Origin: an uncultured Clostridia bacterium
Lineage (GTDB): Bacteria > Bacillota > Clostridia > Oscillospirales > Ruminococcaceae
Reading direction: 5' to 3'
DNA length: 7,868 nt
Assembly (NCBI GenBank): GCA_947302065.1
Contig: CAMYUO010000067.1
Span: forward strand, 1 to 7,868
Positions 1 through 6,303 of the stretch are shown here, in pieces. Within the stretch, counting starts at the first letter, position 1; each line of letters begins with the position of its first letter. The notes under the pieces are model-generated. The model was not told the DNA's origin. It did not search any database and worked only from the letters and a program-made list of their open reading frames with translations. The position numbers and the translations under genes are program-made.

Positions 1-337
1 CACGCAGCACCATTTCATTTATGTCGATAGGCTTTACCATATAGTCATCGGTACCTGCGATAAAGCCCTCCTGTTTATCTTCAAATGTTTCTTTTGCCGT
101 TACCATCAGTATCGGCAGGTCATAATTTGCACGGCGCAGCTGTCTTGTCAGCTCATAGCCGTCCATATTCGGCATCATAACGTCCGAGATTATGAGGTCG
201 ATATTGGTTTTTTCCATTACGTCGAGCGCTTCCATGCCGTCGCTTGCAGTATGGCACGAATATCCGTGCTGTTTGAGCGCTGCGCCCATCAGCTTTCTCA
301 GGCTGGCATCGTCTTCAACAACTAATATCTGGAACAT
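1..337 (-). CDS. Response regulator, receiver domain (partial, C-terminus off window)
   Basis: The 112 visible residues are a complete-looking CheY-like receiver domain. It starts MFQILVVEDD, with the acidic pair at D9/D10, the phosphoacceptor D52 inside DLIISDVMMPNMDGYE, the switch Thr at T80 (LMVTAK) and the conserved Lys K102 (DDYMVKP). Such domains accept phosphate from a partner sensor kinase and switch an output domain. Here the output domain lies beyond the left edge, so OmpR/PhoB family membership is an inference from the receiver sequence and not seen directly. The ATG at 337 is supported by a purine-rich Shine-Dalgarno (GAAAGGGA, 354-347) about 8 bases upstream. The gene is transcribed divergently from the small RNA unit at 578-762, with about 240 bp between them. 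No kinase gene is visible. Confidence 0.9.
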   Translation of the reverse strand, partial: MFQILVVEDDASLRKLMGAALKQHGYSCHTASDGMEALDVMEKTNIDLIISDVMMPNMDGYELTRQLRRANYDLPILMVTAKETFEDKQEGFIAGTDDYMVKPIDINEMVLR

Positions 338-374
338 CTGACACTCTCCCTTTCTGTTTTGAATCGTTAAAATT

Positions 375-388
375 CACTTCCCCAAGTG
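375..388 (-). promoter_or_regulatory. G-loop hairpin in the leader of the response regulator
   Basis: On the minus strand CACTT-GGGG-AAGTG is a perfect 5-bp stem with a four-G loop, about 40 bases upstream of the start codon. Its 10 bases ACTTGGGGAA (387-378) are exactly complementary to the C-rich loop of the small RNA at 654-663. Whether it lies in the transcript depends on the unmapped start site. The hairpin is seen directly; a regulatory role is inferred. Confidence 0.4.
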
Positions 389-409
389 CTGACCTCAGTT
401 TACAATAAA

Positions 410-434
410 ATTATGAACTAGTGATTAATGAACC
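410..434 (-). promoter_or_regulatory. Candidate promoter of the response regulator gene
   Basis: On the minus strand CATAAT (415-410) matches the -10 consensus at five of six positions and would start transcription near 403, giving a leader of about 65 bases. No good -35 is present. Instead GGTTCA (434-429) lies 13 bases upstream, and the same hexamer precedes the -10 in both small-RNA promoters of this window. This is a weak call resting on short motifs. Confidence 0.3.
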
Positions 435-510
435 CGAGAAACAGGTCAATCTTGTGCAAGGTGCACAACTACGCAACCGAAAACGTTTGAGAAGTTTGTA
501 GACAATGCAA

Positions 511-577
511 TCAAAAAAGTTTTTGTTAACTCCCGATAATTCATTTTGGGTTCACATAGGGCTGTTATTATATATAC
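511..577 (+). promoter_or_regulatory. Promoter of small RNA unit A, with 11-bp direct repeat
   Basis: An extended -10 element TGTTATTAT (TG at 563-564, hexamer 566-571) puts the start near 578. There is no consensus -35. Upstream are two TTCA half-sites exactly 11 bp apart (540-544 and 551-555), and above those an A/T tract (513-524) that could act as an UP element. Positions 511-574 align without gaps to 1727-1790 with about 52 of 64 identities, and the -10 part is the best conserved. An 11-bp half-site period just upstream of the -10 is typical of OmpR/PhoB-class activator sites. That interpretation is inferred. Confidence 0.6.
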
Positions 578-704
578 AACAACAAGAGAAGAAACCTCTT
601 CAAAGACTTTTGACATTGAGTTAAACTTAAAGTCAGTTATATCTTTTCTGCGATTCCCCAAGTCGCCATAGCATGATTTTAAGTTTGACTGAATGTCAAA
701 AAAA

Positions 705-721
705 TCCCTTTCATAATTCCA
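705..721 (+). repeat. 17-base direct repeat, copy 1 (pyrimidine-rich element of RNA A)
   Basis: TCCCTTTCATAATTCCA is identical to 1898-1914 and lies just upstream of the terminator in both RNA units. Its first eight bases are the exact complement of the Shine-Dalgarno region GAAAGGGA (354-347) of the divergent response regulator gene. Confidence 0.75.
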
Positions 722-726
722 TAAAG

Positions 727-762
727 AATTAAAGCTCATCTTCCCGGATGAGTTTTAATTTT
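727..762 (+). terminator. Intrinsic terminator of small RNA A
   Basis: The arms 727-740 and 747-760 pair over 14 positions with one G-U wobble, around a six-base loop. The GC-rich top is CTCATC/GATGAG. The 3' arm itself carries the U-rich run TTTTAATTTT. Confidence 0.65.
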
Positions 763-891
763 GCCCTCGCGCGGGCGGCGCTTGTCCGTCGCATAGCAGT
801 CTCATGTGACGGATATTTTGTTTCGCTCCGAGCAAAAAAATTCGTTTATCAGCTCGTTGATACGGGCTTTTATTTTTATAGGAGGTGCGGT
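763..891 (+). other. Structured leader upstream of the cupin gene
   Basis: This 129-base stretch between the terminator of RNA A and the cupin start contains three hairpins: 763-766/773-776 (GCCC/GGGC), 785-794/804-813 (10 bp including one wobble, followed by TATTTTGTTT) and 829-833/852-856 (CGAGC/GCTCG). The middle one could act as a second terminator. An open frame continues upstream from the cupin gene through this stretch to 748, but it starts inside the RNA A terminator and has no ribosome site. I see no convincing promoter and no riboswitch I recognise. Confidence 0.35.
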
Positions 892-1239
892 ATGCACGAA
901 TTCCCAGAGTTTATGAAAAGGCAGGCTAACATCATTCCCAAGAGCCAGCAGAACACGCCCGACATCACAGGCTACTACTATACTGCCAATGACGGCAGCC
1001 AGATGGCGTTCTGGTCATACTCTGCTGACAGGGTCTCCAAGGAGCACATGCACGATTACGATGAATACATGATATGCGTTGAGGGCGAATATATCGTTAC
1101 GATAAACGGTGAAGAGACCGTTCTGCACGCAGGCGACGAGCTGTTCATACCAAAGGGTGCGATGCAGGGCGGACGTGTCAAGGCAGGCACACGCTCTATC
1201 CACGCTTTCGGCGGTGTGAGGGTAAAGCCAGATGTTTGA
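892..1239 (+). CDS. Small cupin-domain protein
   Basis: This 115-residue single-domain cupin has no signal peptide, so it is probably cytosolic. Motif 1 is intact: H52-x-H54-x3-E58-x6-G65 (from EHMHDYDEYMICVEG). Motif 2 is present as G81-x5-P87-x-G89 (GDELFIPKG), but the position of the usual fourth metal ligand His is Gln92 (AMQGG). Cupins of this size bind a metal and act as small enzymes or ligand sensors; the substrate cannot be told from sequence. The ATG at 892 is chosen because AGGAGG (880-885) sits six bases upstream; the in-frame ATG at 748 lies in the preceding terminator. The stop overlaps the start of the GNAT gene by 8 bases, so the two are translationally coupled and probably work on related substrates. 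Confidence 0.85.
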   Translation: MHEFPEFMKRQANIIPKSQQNTPDITGYYYTANDGSQMAFWSYSADRVSKEHMHDYDEYMICVEGEYIVTINGEETVLHAGDELFIPKGAMQGGRVKAGTRSIHAFGGVRVKPDV

Positions 1240-1696
1240 GATAAAGCCATACGGCGAGGACATGAAGCGTGAGCTGTTTGAGCTGACTGCAAAATGCTTT
1301 GAGCAGTGCGGCAAGGTCTTTGAGCCGGACGGCAGGCACGCCTTTTACAATGATATACCGCACAATTTCGTGCAGTTGTGGTGCATGTTTGACGGTGAAA
1401 CGATGATCGGCACGGTCGGACTGAAAAGGCTGTCCGATGACAGCTGTGAGCTGAAAGCGCTGTATCTTGAGCAAAAGTATCAGGGCAGAGGTCTCGGGCG
1501 GCGGCTTGCACAGACGGCGATAGACTTTGCAAGGAAAAAAGGCTATGCAGAGATGTATCTTGACTGCATGTCGTCGAGTGTGAACGCCGTGGCACTCTAT
1601 GAACGGCTCGGATTTCATAAAGCTGCGAAATATAACAAAAATAATTTTGCAGATATTTTTATGAAAATGTCTCTTCAGCAGCCGCAAACCCTTTAG
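1232..1696 (+). CDS. GNAT-family N-acetyltransferase
   Basis: This 154-residue protein carries the acetyl-CoA pyrophosphate-binding motif Q84-x-x-G87-x-G89 (QGRGLG) after the beta-4 strand ELKALYLEQKY, and the C-terminal motif NAVALYERLGF (118-128). The fold covers nearly the whole protein, as usual for single-domain GNATs. Family members move an acetyl group from acetyl-CoA to an amine on a small molecule, peptide or protein; the acceptor is unknown. The ATG overlaps the cupin stop by 8 bases, indicating coupling. The gene ends in TAG, which matters for interpreting the internal TAG in atpG. The promoter of RNA B begins about 30 bases downstream, with no separate terminator between, so read-through would end at the RNA B terminator. 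Confidence 0.9.
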   Translation: MFEIKPYGEDMKRELFELTAKCFEQCGKVFEPDGRHAFYNDIPHNFVQLWCMFDGETMIGTVGLKRLSDDSCELKALYLEQKYQGRGLGRRLAQTAIDFARKKGYAEMYLDCMSSSVNAVALYERLGFHKAAKYNKNNFADIFMKMSLQQPQTL

Positions 1697-1726
1697 GCAT
1701 AGGCTTTTGACAGTCCAAAAAAATTC

Positions 1727-1793
1727 TCAAAAAATTTTTGGCAGACCCCCGAAAATTCATATTCGGTTCATTTAGGCCTGTTATTATATAGTT
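1727..1793 (+). promoter_or_regulatory. Promoter of small RNA unit B, paralogous to that of unit A
   Basis: The extended -10 TGTTATTAT (hexamer 1782-1787) predicts a start near 1794. TTCAT half-sites at 1756-1760 and 1767-1771 are 11 bp apart, as in copy A, and an A/T tract (1729-1739) lies above them. The gap-free alignment to 511-574 is about 81% identical. Confidence 0.6.
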
Positions 1794-1897
1794 GTCAAAG
1801 GGAGAGAGAACTCCCCGAGGCACTTAAAATCGAATCGGTATCTTCCGGGTGCCCCCAATAATAGCCCGAAGATCAATCAATAGATATTCTAAAAATT

Positions 1898-1914
1898 TCC
1901 CTTTCATAATTCCA
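1898..1914 (+). repeat. 17-base direct repeat, copy 2 (pyrimidine-rich element of RNA B)
   Basis: This is an exact match to 705-721, in the same orientation and the same place relative to the terminator. The sequence between the shared landmarks has diverged strongly, so the identity suggests selection on the element. Confidence 0.75.
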
Positions 1915-1962
1915 ATGATTAAATACTTACTTCTTTTGAGGAGTGGGTATTTAATCATTTTT
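1915..1962 (+). terminator. Strong intrinsic terminator of small RNA B
   Basis: The stem ATGATTAAATAC/GTATTTAATCAT (1915-1926, 1947-1958) continues inward through TTACTTC/GAGGAGTGG to a six-base loop, about 19 pairs in all. It is followed by a T run (1958-1961) and another T6 run at 1969-1974. Confidence 0.85.
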
Positions 1963-1985
1963 AGGGACTTTTTTCACGGTACATC

Positions 1986-2016
1986 AAAGACCCCGACGCA
2001 TTTGCATCGGGGTCTT
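1986..2016 (-). terminator. Terminator downstream of the Na/Pi cotransporter gene
   Basis: AAGACCCCGA...TCGGGGTCTT (1987-1999 with 2004-2016, one A/C mismatch, loop 2000-2003) lies seven bases after the stop codon. The minus-strand tail is only TCTTTGATGT, so release may be imperfect. The hairpin is symmetric and could also stop plus-strand read-through from RNA B. Confidence 0.7.
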
Positions 2017-2023
2017 GTCATTT

Positions 2024-3808
2024 TCAGCTGATAGCATATTTTGCGGAATACTCTGCGAGCTTTTCCTCGTAGGTCTTGGGACCGTTCTTATGCAGCTTGT
2101 CGAGATACTCGTGCTTTTTGAGGGTCGAGTATTCCTGTCTGCTGGTGAGCGGGTAAACTGCGATATTTGAGCAGTGGTCGGATATTCTCTCGACATTGGT
2201 GAGGATATCGATGAAGTGCACGCCGACATCGACCTTGCAGATGCCCGATTTTGCACGGTTGATATGCACTGATTTAAGCTCCTCAACGATCCGGTCAACG
2301 ACTTCCTCGAGCGGCTCGACCTCTATCATATCCTCTATCTCCATAGACTCTGTTGCCTTGATAGCAAGCTCGATTATCTCGCTGATGGCGGCAAATGTTA
2401 TGCGCAGCTCCTCACGGGCCTGTGCGGAAAAGCTTGCCTCGGCATCATACAGCGCCTCGGCTGTTTCAAGGATATTGATAGTATAATCACCTATTCTCTC
2501 AAACTCGGAGATAAGGTGGAAATATGCGGTCACACGGCGTGACTCGTCCTCGTTGAGTCCGCAGTCGTTGAGCTTGATAAGATACTGACCGACTCTGTCC
2601 TCGAGCCTGTCGATAGTATCCTCACGCTCTCTGATGTTCTCTGCGAGCTTGGGATCGAAGTCGTCGATGTTGGCATAAAGGTCAACAACAGCCTTGAAGT
2701 TCTTCTGCGCCTGAATGCCCATCTGCACAACAGCCTCGCTGGTCTGTGCGATAGCAACGTTCGGCGTAACGAGGAATCTCTCATCGAGGGTATCCTCTTC
2801 AAGCTCGTCCTCGTCCTCACCCGGCTTATCTCTTACTGTGAGGCAGGCAAGCTTTTCAAGCAGACCTGCGAACGGAATGAAGATAGCTGTAACCACGAGG
2901 TTGAATATGGTGTGGAAATTGGCGATATCGCCCGTTGTGAACTCTTTGTTCCAGAACGACCATCCGACCGTAGCTTGTATGGTATAGATCGCTATGAGGA
3001 AGAGTATCGTACCGATGAGGTTGAAATAGAAATGCAGCAGACCTGCACGCTTTGCGTTCTTTGAGGAATTGAGGCTGGAGAGCATAGGCGTTACGCAGGT
3101 ACCGATATTTGTTCCCATGATGATAGGGAATGCTGATGCGAACACGATAGCACCCGAGCCGGAGATAGCCTGCAAAATACCGACAGCTGCGGCACTTGAC
3201 TGTGTGCAGACGGTGATGACTGCGCCTGCGAGGACACCGAGCAGAGGGTTCTGAAGCACTTCAAATATCTTTTTGAACACCTCAAGTTCTGCAAGCGGCT
3301 CAACTGCGGCTCTCATAGTATTCATTCCCGTAAAGAGAATGGACACGCCCATGAGGATATTGCCGATGTTCTTTTTGCGGCTGCGCTTTGAGAACATAAT
3401 GAGGATTATGCCTGCGATCGCGAGCATTGCAGAGAAATTTGTCGGCTTGATAAGGTCGATAAAGAAACTGCCGTTTGACGAGCCTTCGAGCTTTGCAAGA
3501 CGAAGTATCTGCGCTGTCATCGTTGTACCGATGTTTGCACCCATGATGATGCCGACTGCGCCACGCAGTTTCAATATGCCTGCATTAACAAGACCGATAA
3601 CGATGACCGTCGTTGCGGTCGATGACTGCACGGCTGCGGTCACGACTGCGCCGAAGAATATCGACGTAAAGATATTGCCCGACATTTTTGCGAGGACTTT
3701 TTCAAGCAGTCCTCCGGATGCTTTTTCCAGACCGCTGCTGAGCGTGTTCATACCGAACATAAAGAACGCAAGTCCGCCGACAGCGACTAAAACATTAAAA
3801 ACACTCAA
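2024..3808 (-). CDS. Na+/phosphate cotransporter with C-terminal PhoU-like domain
   Basis: This 594-residue protein has the two inverted Na/Pi-cotransporter repeats of the NptA/YjbB/SLC34-like family. Repeat 1 carries QSSTATT (61-67) and GANIGTT (90-96); repeat 2 carries QSSAAA (203-208) and GTNIGT (232-237). The QSS motifs line the Na/phosphate site in the family. About eight to ten hydrophobic segments span residues 5-320. An acidic linker (EDEDELEEDT, 331-340) follows, then a PhoU-like helical domain (about 350-570) with the ERIGDYTINI and ERISDHCSNI repeats. It probably moves phosphate across the membrane, with PhoU modulating it. The start is TTG at 3808, supported by AGGTGG eight bases upstream and by the family N-terminus; there is no closer ATG. 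The lipoprotein gene ends 39 bp upstream. Confidence 0.92.
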   Translation of the reverse strand: MSVFNVLVAVGGLAFFMFGMNTLSSGLEKASGGLLEKVLAKMSGNIFTSIFFGAVVTAAVQSSTATTVIVIGLVNAGILKLRGAVGIIMGANIGTTMTAQILRLAKLEGSSNGSFFIDLIKPTNFSAMLAIAGIILIMFSKRSRKKNIGNILMGVSILFTGMNTMRAAVEPLAELEVFKKIFEVLQNPLLGVLAGAVITVCTQSSAAAVGILQAISGSGAIVFASAFPIIMGTNIGTCVTPMLSSLNSSKNAKRAGLLHFYFNLIGTILFLIAIYTIQATVGWSFWNKEFTTGDIANFHTIFNLVVTAIFIPFAGLLEKLACLTVRDKPGEDEDELEEDTLDERFLVTPNVAIAQTSEAVVQMGIQAQKNFKAVVDLYANIDDFDPKLAENIREREDTIDRLEDRVGQYLIKLNDCGLNEDESRRVTAYFHLISEFERIGDYTINILETAEALYDAEASFSAQAREELRITFAAISEIIELAIKATESMEIEDMIEVEPLEEVVDRIVEELKSVHINRAKSGICKVDVGVHFIDILTNVERISDHCSNIAVYPLTSRQEYSTLKKHEYLDKLHKNGPKTYEEKLAEYSAKYAIS

Positions 3809-3847
3809 TTTACTTCCACCTTTTACTTTACCCTTAAACTTTTCCTT

Positions 3848-4348
3848 TTACTTCTCAAACTTTTCCCTGACTATCTTAAACGCCTCGTCAAAGCCGTCTA
3901 TCCAGCACTTATCCATAGCTGAAAGCGAATTCGATTTATAATCATTTTCGAAAGCGCTGACCGTGATATTGTAGTTCAGGTCGCCTCCCTCGAATCTTGA
4001 TTCTATCTTTTTATCGAGGATATCCTGAGCATACTTTTTCAGCTTTTGCAGCTCACTTCCCGTTATCTTCTGCTGCTCGCCCGTCTTTTCATTGACCGTT
4101 CTGCCCGAGTAATACACGGTGAACTCATCTGCCGCCTGTTTTCGCTGTTCATCTGTCAGCTTTCTGTCACTCGGTTCTCGCTTGAACGTCAGCATTTTCT
4201 GCTTGTCCTCGCTCATAGTTGTCGTTGTATATTCCGTACGAGTACCCGTTGGCAGAGTAAATTCAAACTCGCCTGATGACGAGCTGTCACCGCACGAAAC
4301 AAGGCAGACCATTGCAAGCATTACCATGATAGCTATTATTTTTCTCAT
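3848..4348 (-). CDS. Small lipoprotein of unknown function
   Basis: From the ATG at 4348 the protein has 166 residues. MRK is followed by a hydrophobic stretch and the lipobox LVSC, with C19 as the lipidated cysteine, so it should be anchored on the outer face of the membrane. A Ser/Thr-rich linker follows, then a charged, helical domain (about 45-166) I cannot assign. The frame is open further upstream to 4405, but GGGAG (4360-4356) sits seven bases before 4348 and only this start gives a proper signal peptide. The gene lies between the atpC terminator and the Na/Pi cotransporter, 39 bp ahead of the latter, so co-transcription with the transporter is likely. A link to phosphate uptake is only positional. 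No family is recognised. Confidence 0.8.
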   Translation of the reverse strand: MRKIIAIMVMLAMVCLVSCGDSSSSGEFEFTLPTGTRTEYTTTTMSEDKQKMLTFKREPSDRKLTDEQRKQAADEFTVYYSGRTVNEKTGEQQKITGSELQKLKKYAQDILDKKIESRFEGGDLNYNITVSAFENDYKSNSLSAMDKCWIDGFDEAFKIVREKFEK

Positions 4349-4367
4349 TGCTGATCTCCCGTTTTGC

Positions 4368-4418
4368 AAAAAACAAGCCCAAGCCCCAAAACAGCGTTGT
4401 TTCAAGACTTCGGCTCTG
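4368..4418 (-). terminator. Terminator at the end of the ATP synthase operon
   Basis: On the minus strand the arm at 4418-4408 (CAGAGCCGAAG) pairs with 4383-4374 (CTTGGGCTTG), with one bulge and one mismatch. It encloses a small AAACA/TGTTT hairpin and is followed directly by T6 (4373-4368). It begins five bases after the atpC stop. The imperfect stem suggests partial read-through into the lipoprotein gene. Confidence 0.6.
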
Positions 4419-4422
4419 TTAT

Positions 4423-4824
4423 TTATTTCTTTCCAGCGACGAGCAGTCTGTTAAGTGCTCGCTTGAGCTTTTTCTCTGCTCTGTCAAATTCTTTCTGGCT
4501 TTCGTGACGTTTCATTCTTTCCTCGGCGTTTTGCTTTGAACGCTCGGCTCTGGCAACGTCGATCTCATCTGCCCACTCGATTGCGTTGGTAACGACTATG
4601 ACCTCATCGCCCGACACTTTTATAAATCCGCCCGAAAGCGCAGCCTCTTTTAGTGTTCCCTCGATCTCTATTTTCAAAGGCGAGGAAACGAGGTTAGCCA
4701 CATACGGAACGTGTCCGTGGAGGATACCCACGTTGCCCGTTGTGGTCTTGGCGATTATCTGAGTTGTCGTGCCCTCAAAGAAAGTCTTTTCGGGGGTGAT
4801 GATCTTTAAATTGAATGGCGTCAT
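4423..4824 (-). CDS. atpC: ATP synthase F1 epsilon subunit
   Basis: This 133-residue protein has the usual family length. The N-terminal beta-sandwich (about 1-85) shows the signature stretch TGNVGILHGHVPYVANL (29-45), where most relatives have a G-x-x-G-I-L-P-x-H-x-P pattern; here His replaces the Pro after GIL. The C-terminal helical hairpin (about 88-133) is rich in Arg, Lys and Glu (RAERSKQNAEERMKRHE). Epsilon sits on the central stalk, couples rotation and inhibits ATP hydrolysis. AGGAG lies six to seven bases before the ATG, and the atpD stop is 18 bp upstream. It is the last atp gene, directly before the operon terminator. Confidence 0.93.
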   Translation of the reverse strand: MTPFNLKIITPEKTFFEGTTTQIIAKTTTGNVGILHGHVPYVANLVSSPLKIEIEGTLKEAALSGGFIKVSGDEVIVVTNAIEWADEIDVARAERSKQNAEERMKRHESQKEFDRAEKKLKRALNRLLVAGKK

Positions 4825-4842
4825 TTTTTGCTCCTGTTATGC

Positions 4843-6273
<1,431 letters not shown>

Positions 6274-6276
6274 TTA

Positions 6277-6301
6277 TTAAAAGCAAGGGCATCTGCCCTG
6301 C
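6277..6301 (-). terminator. Hairpin with short T run between the small membrane protein and atpD (weak terminator or processing site)
   Basis: On the minus strand GCAGGGC-AGAT-GCCCTTGC (6301-6283) forms a seven-pair stem with one bulged T, followed by TTTTAATAA. It starts two bases after the upstream stop codon. Within an operon, such an element could lower or uncouple downstream transcription, or mark an RNA cleavage point. Whether it terminates is not shown. Confidence 0.4.
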
Positions 6302-6303
6302 GG

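Larger units (their letters stand above)
578..762 (+). ncRNA. Candidate small structured RNA, copy A (family not recognised)
   Basis: This is a stand-alone transcription unit of about 185 bases between its own promoter and terminator. It contains a small 5' hairpin (584-588 with 596-600) and then a long helix pairing 611-632 with 677-698: 22 positions with one G/G mismatch and two wobbles. Inside that helix a second hairpin (650-655 with 661-666) presents a CCCCA loop. A probably single-stranded linker (699-726) holds the pyrimidine-rich TCCCTTTCATAATTCCA, and the terminator follows. The landmarks CTTAAA, TATCTT and CCCCA recur in copy B in the same order, with the first and last 30 bases apart in both copies. 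C-rich loops and pyrimidine linkers are known in Firmicutes small RNAs that pair with Shine-Dalgarno regions. That role here is inferred. The 5' and 3' ends do not form a closing stem, so it is not 6S RNA. It could instead be an attenuating leader of the cupin-GNAT pair. Confidence 0.55.
1794..1962 (+). ncRNA. Candidate small structured RNA, copy B (family not recognised)
   Basis: This unit of about 170 bases runs from its own promoter to a strong terminator. The 5' hairpin GGGAG/CTCCC (1800-1804, 1811-1815) begins six bases after the predicted start, the same offset as in copy A. Next come CTTAAA (1823-1828) and TATCTT (1839-1844), then a helix of 1840-1849 with 1865-1873 with one bulged C, which places CCCCCAATAA in its apical loop. 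GGCAC (1819-1823) can also pair with GTGCC (1849-1853), giving either a pseudoknot or a competing fold. The 17-base element (1898-1914) leads directly into the terminator. The next gene downstream is convergent, so this copy cannot be a leader, which supports a trans-acting RNA. No expression data are available. Confidence 0.55.

Noticed and set aside
452..468. Hairpin TTGTGC/GCACAA in the divergent intergenic region
   Set aside because: It is a six-pair stem without a T run, motif match or partner copy. It could be an operator, but nothing else supports it.
446..739. 97-residue open frame on the minus strand
   Set aside because: It lies antisense to RNA A and its promoter, its ATG sits in the RNA A terminator with only a poorly spaced GGGAAG upstream, and the sequence shows no domain-like character. 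Its length follows from the AT-rich structured RNA below it.
748..891. N-terminal extension of the cupin frame to an ATG at 748
   Set aside because: That ATG is inside the terminator stem, has no ribosome site, and the extension (ARAALVRRIAVS) is unlike a cupin. The ATG at 892 has a perfect AGGAGG.
1056..1687. Long minus-strand frames opposite the cupin and GNAT genes
   Set aside because: They are shadows of clearly conserved plus-strand genes, and their translations are low-complexity and His/Ser/Cys-rich.
1707..1712. Perfect TTGACA as a -35 for RNA B
   Set aside because: At 16-18 bases downstream there is only an A tract and no -10. It is too far from TATTAT at 1782, and copy A has no equivalent at the same position.
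578..1962. 6S RNA pair (6S-1/6S-2-like)
   Set aside because: Lengths are in range, but neither RNA has a long closing stem joining the 5' and 3' ends or a central bubble, and both begin with a separate small hairpin.
1849..2031. 60-residue plus-strand frame
   Set aside because: It runs through RNA B and two terminators with no Shine-Dalgarno and no recognisable protein features.
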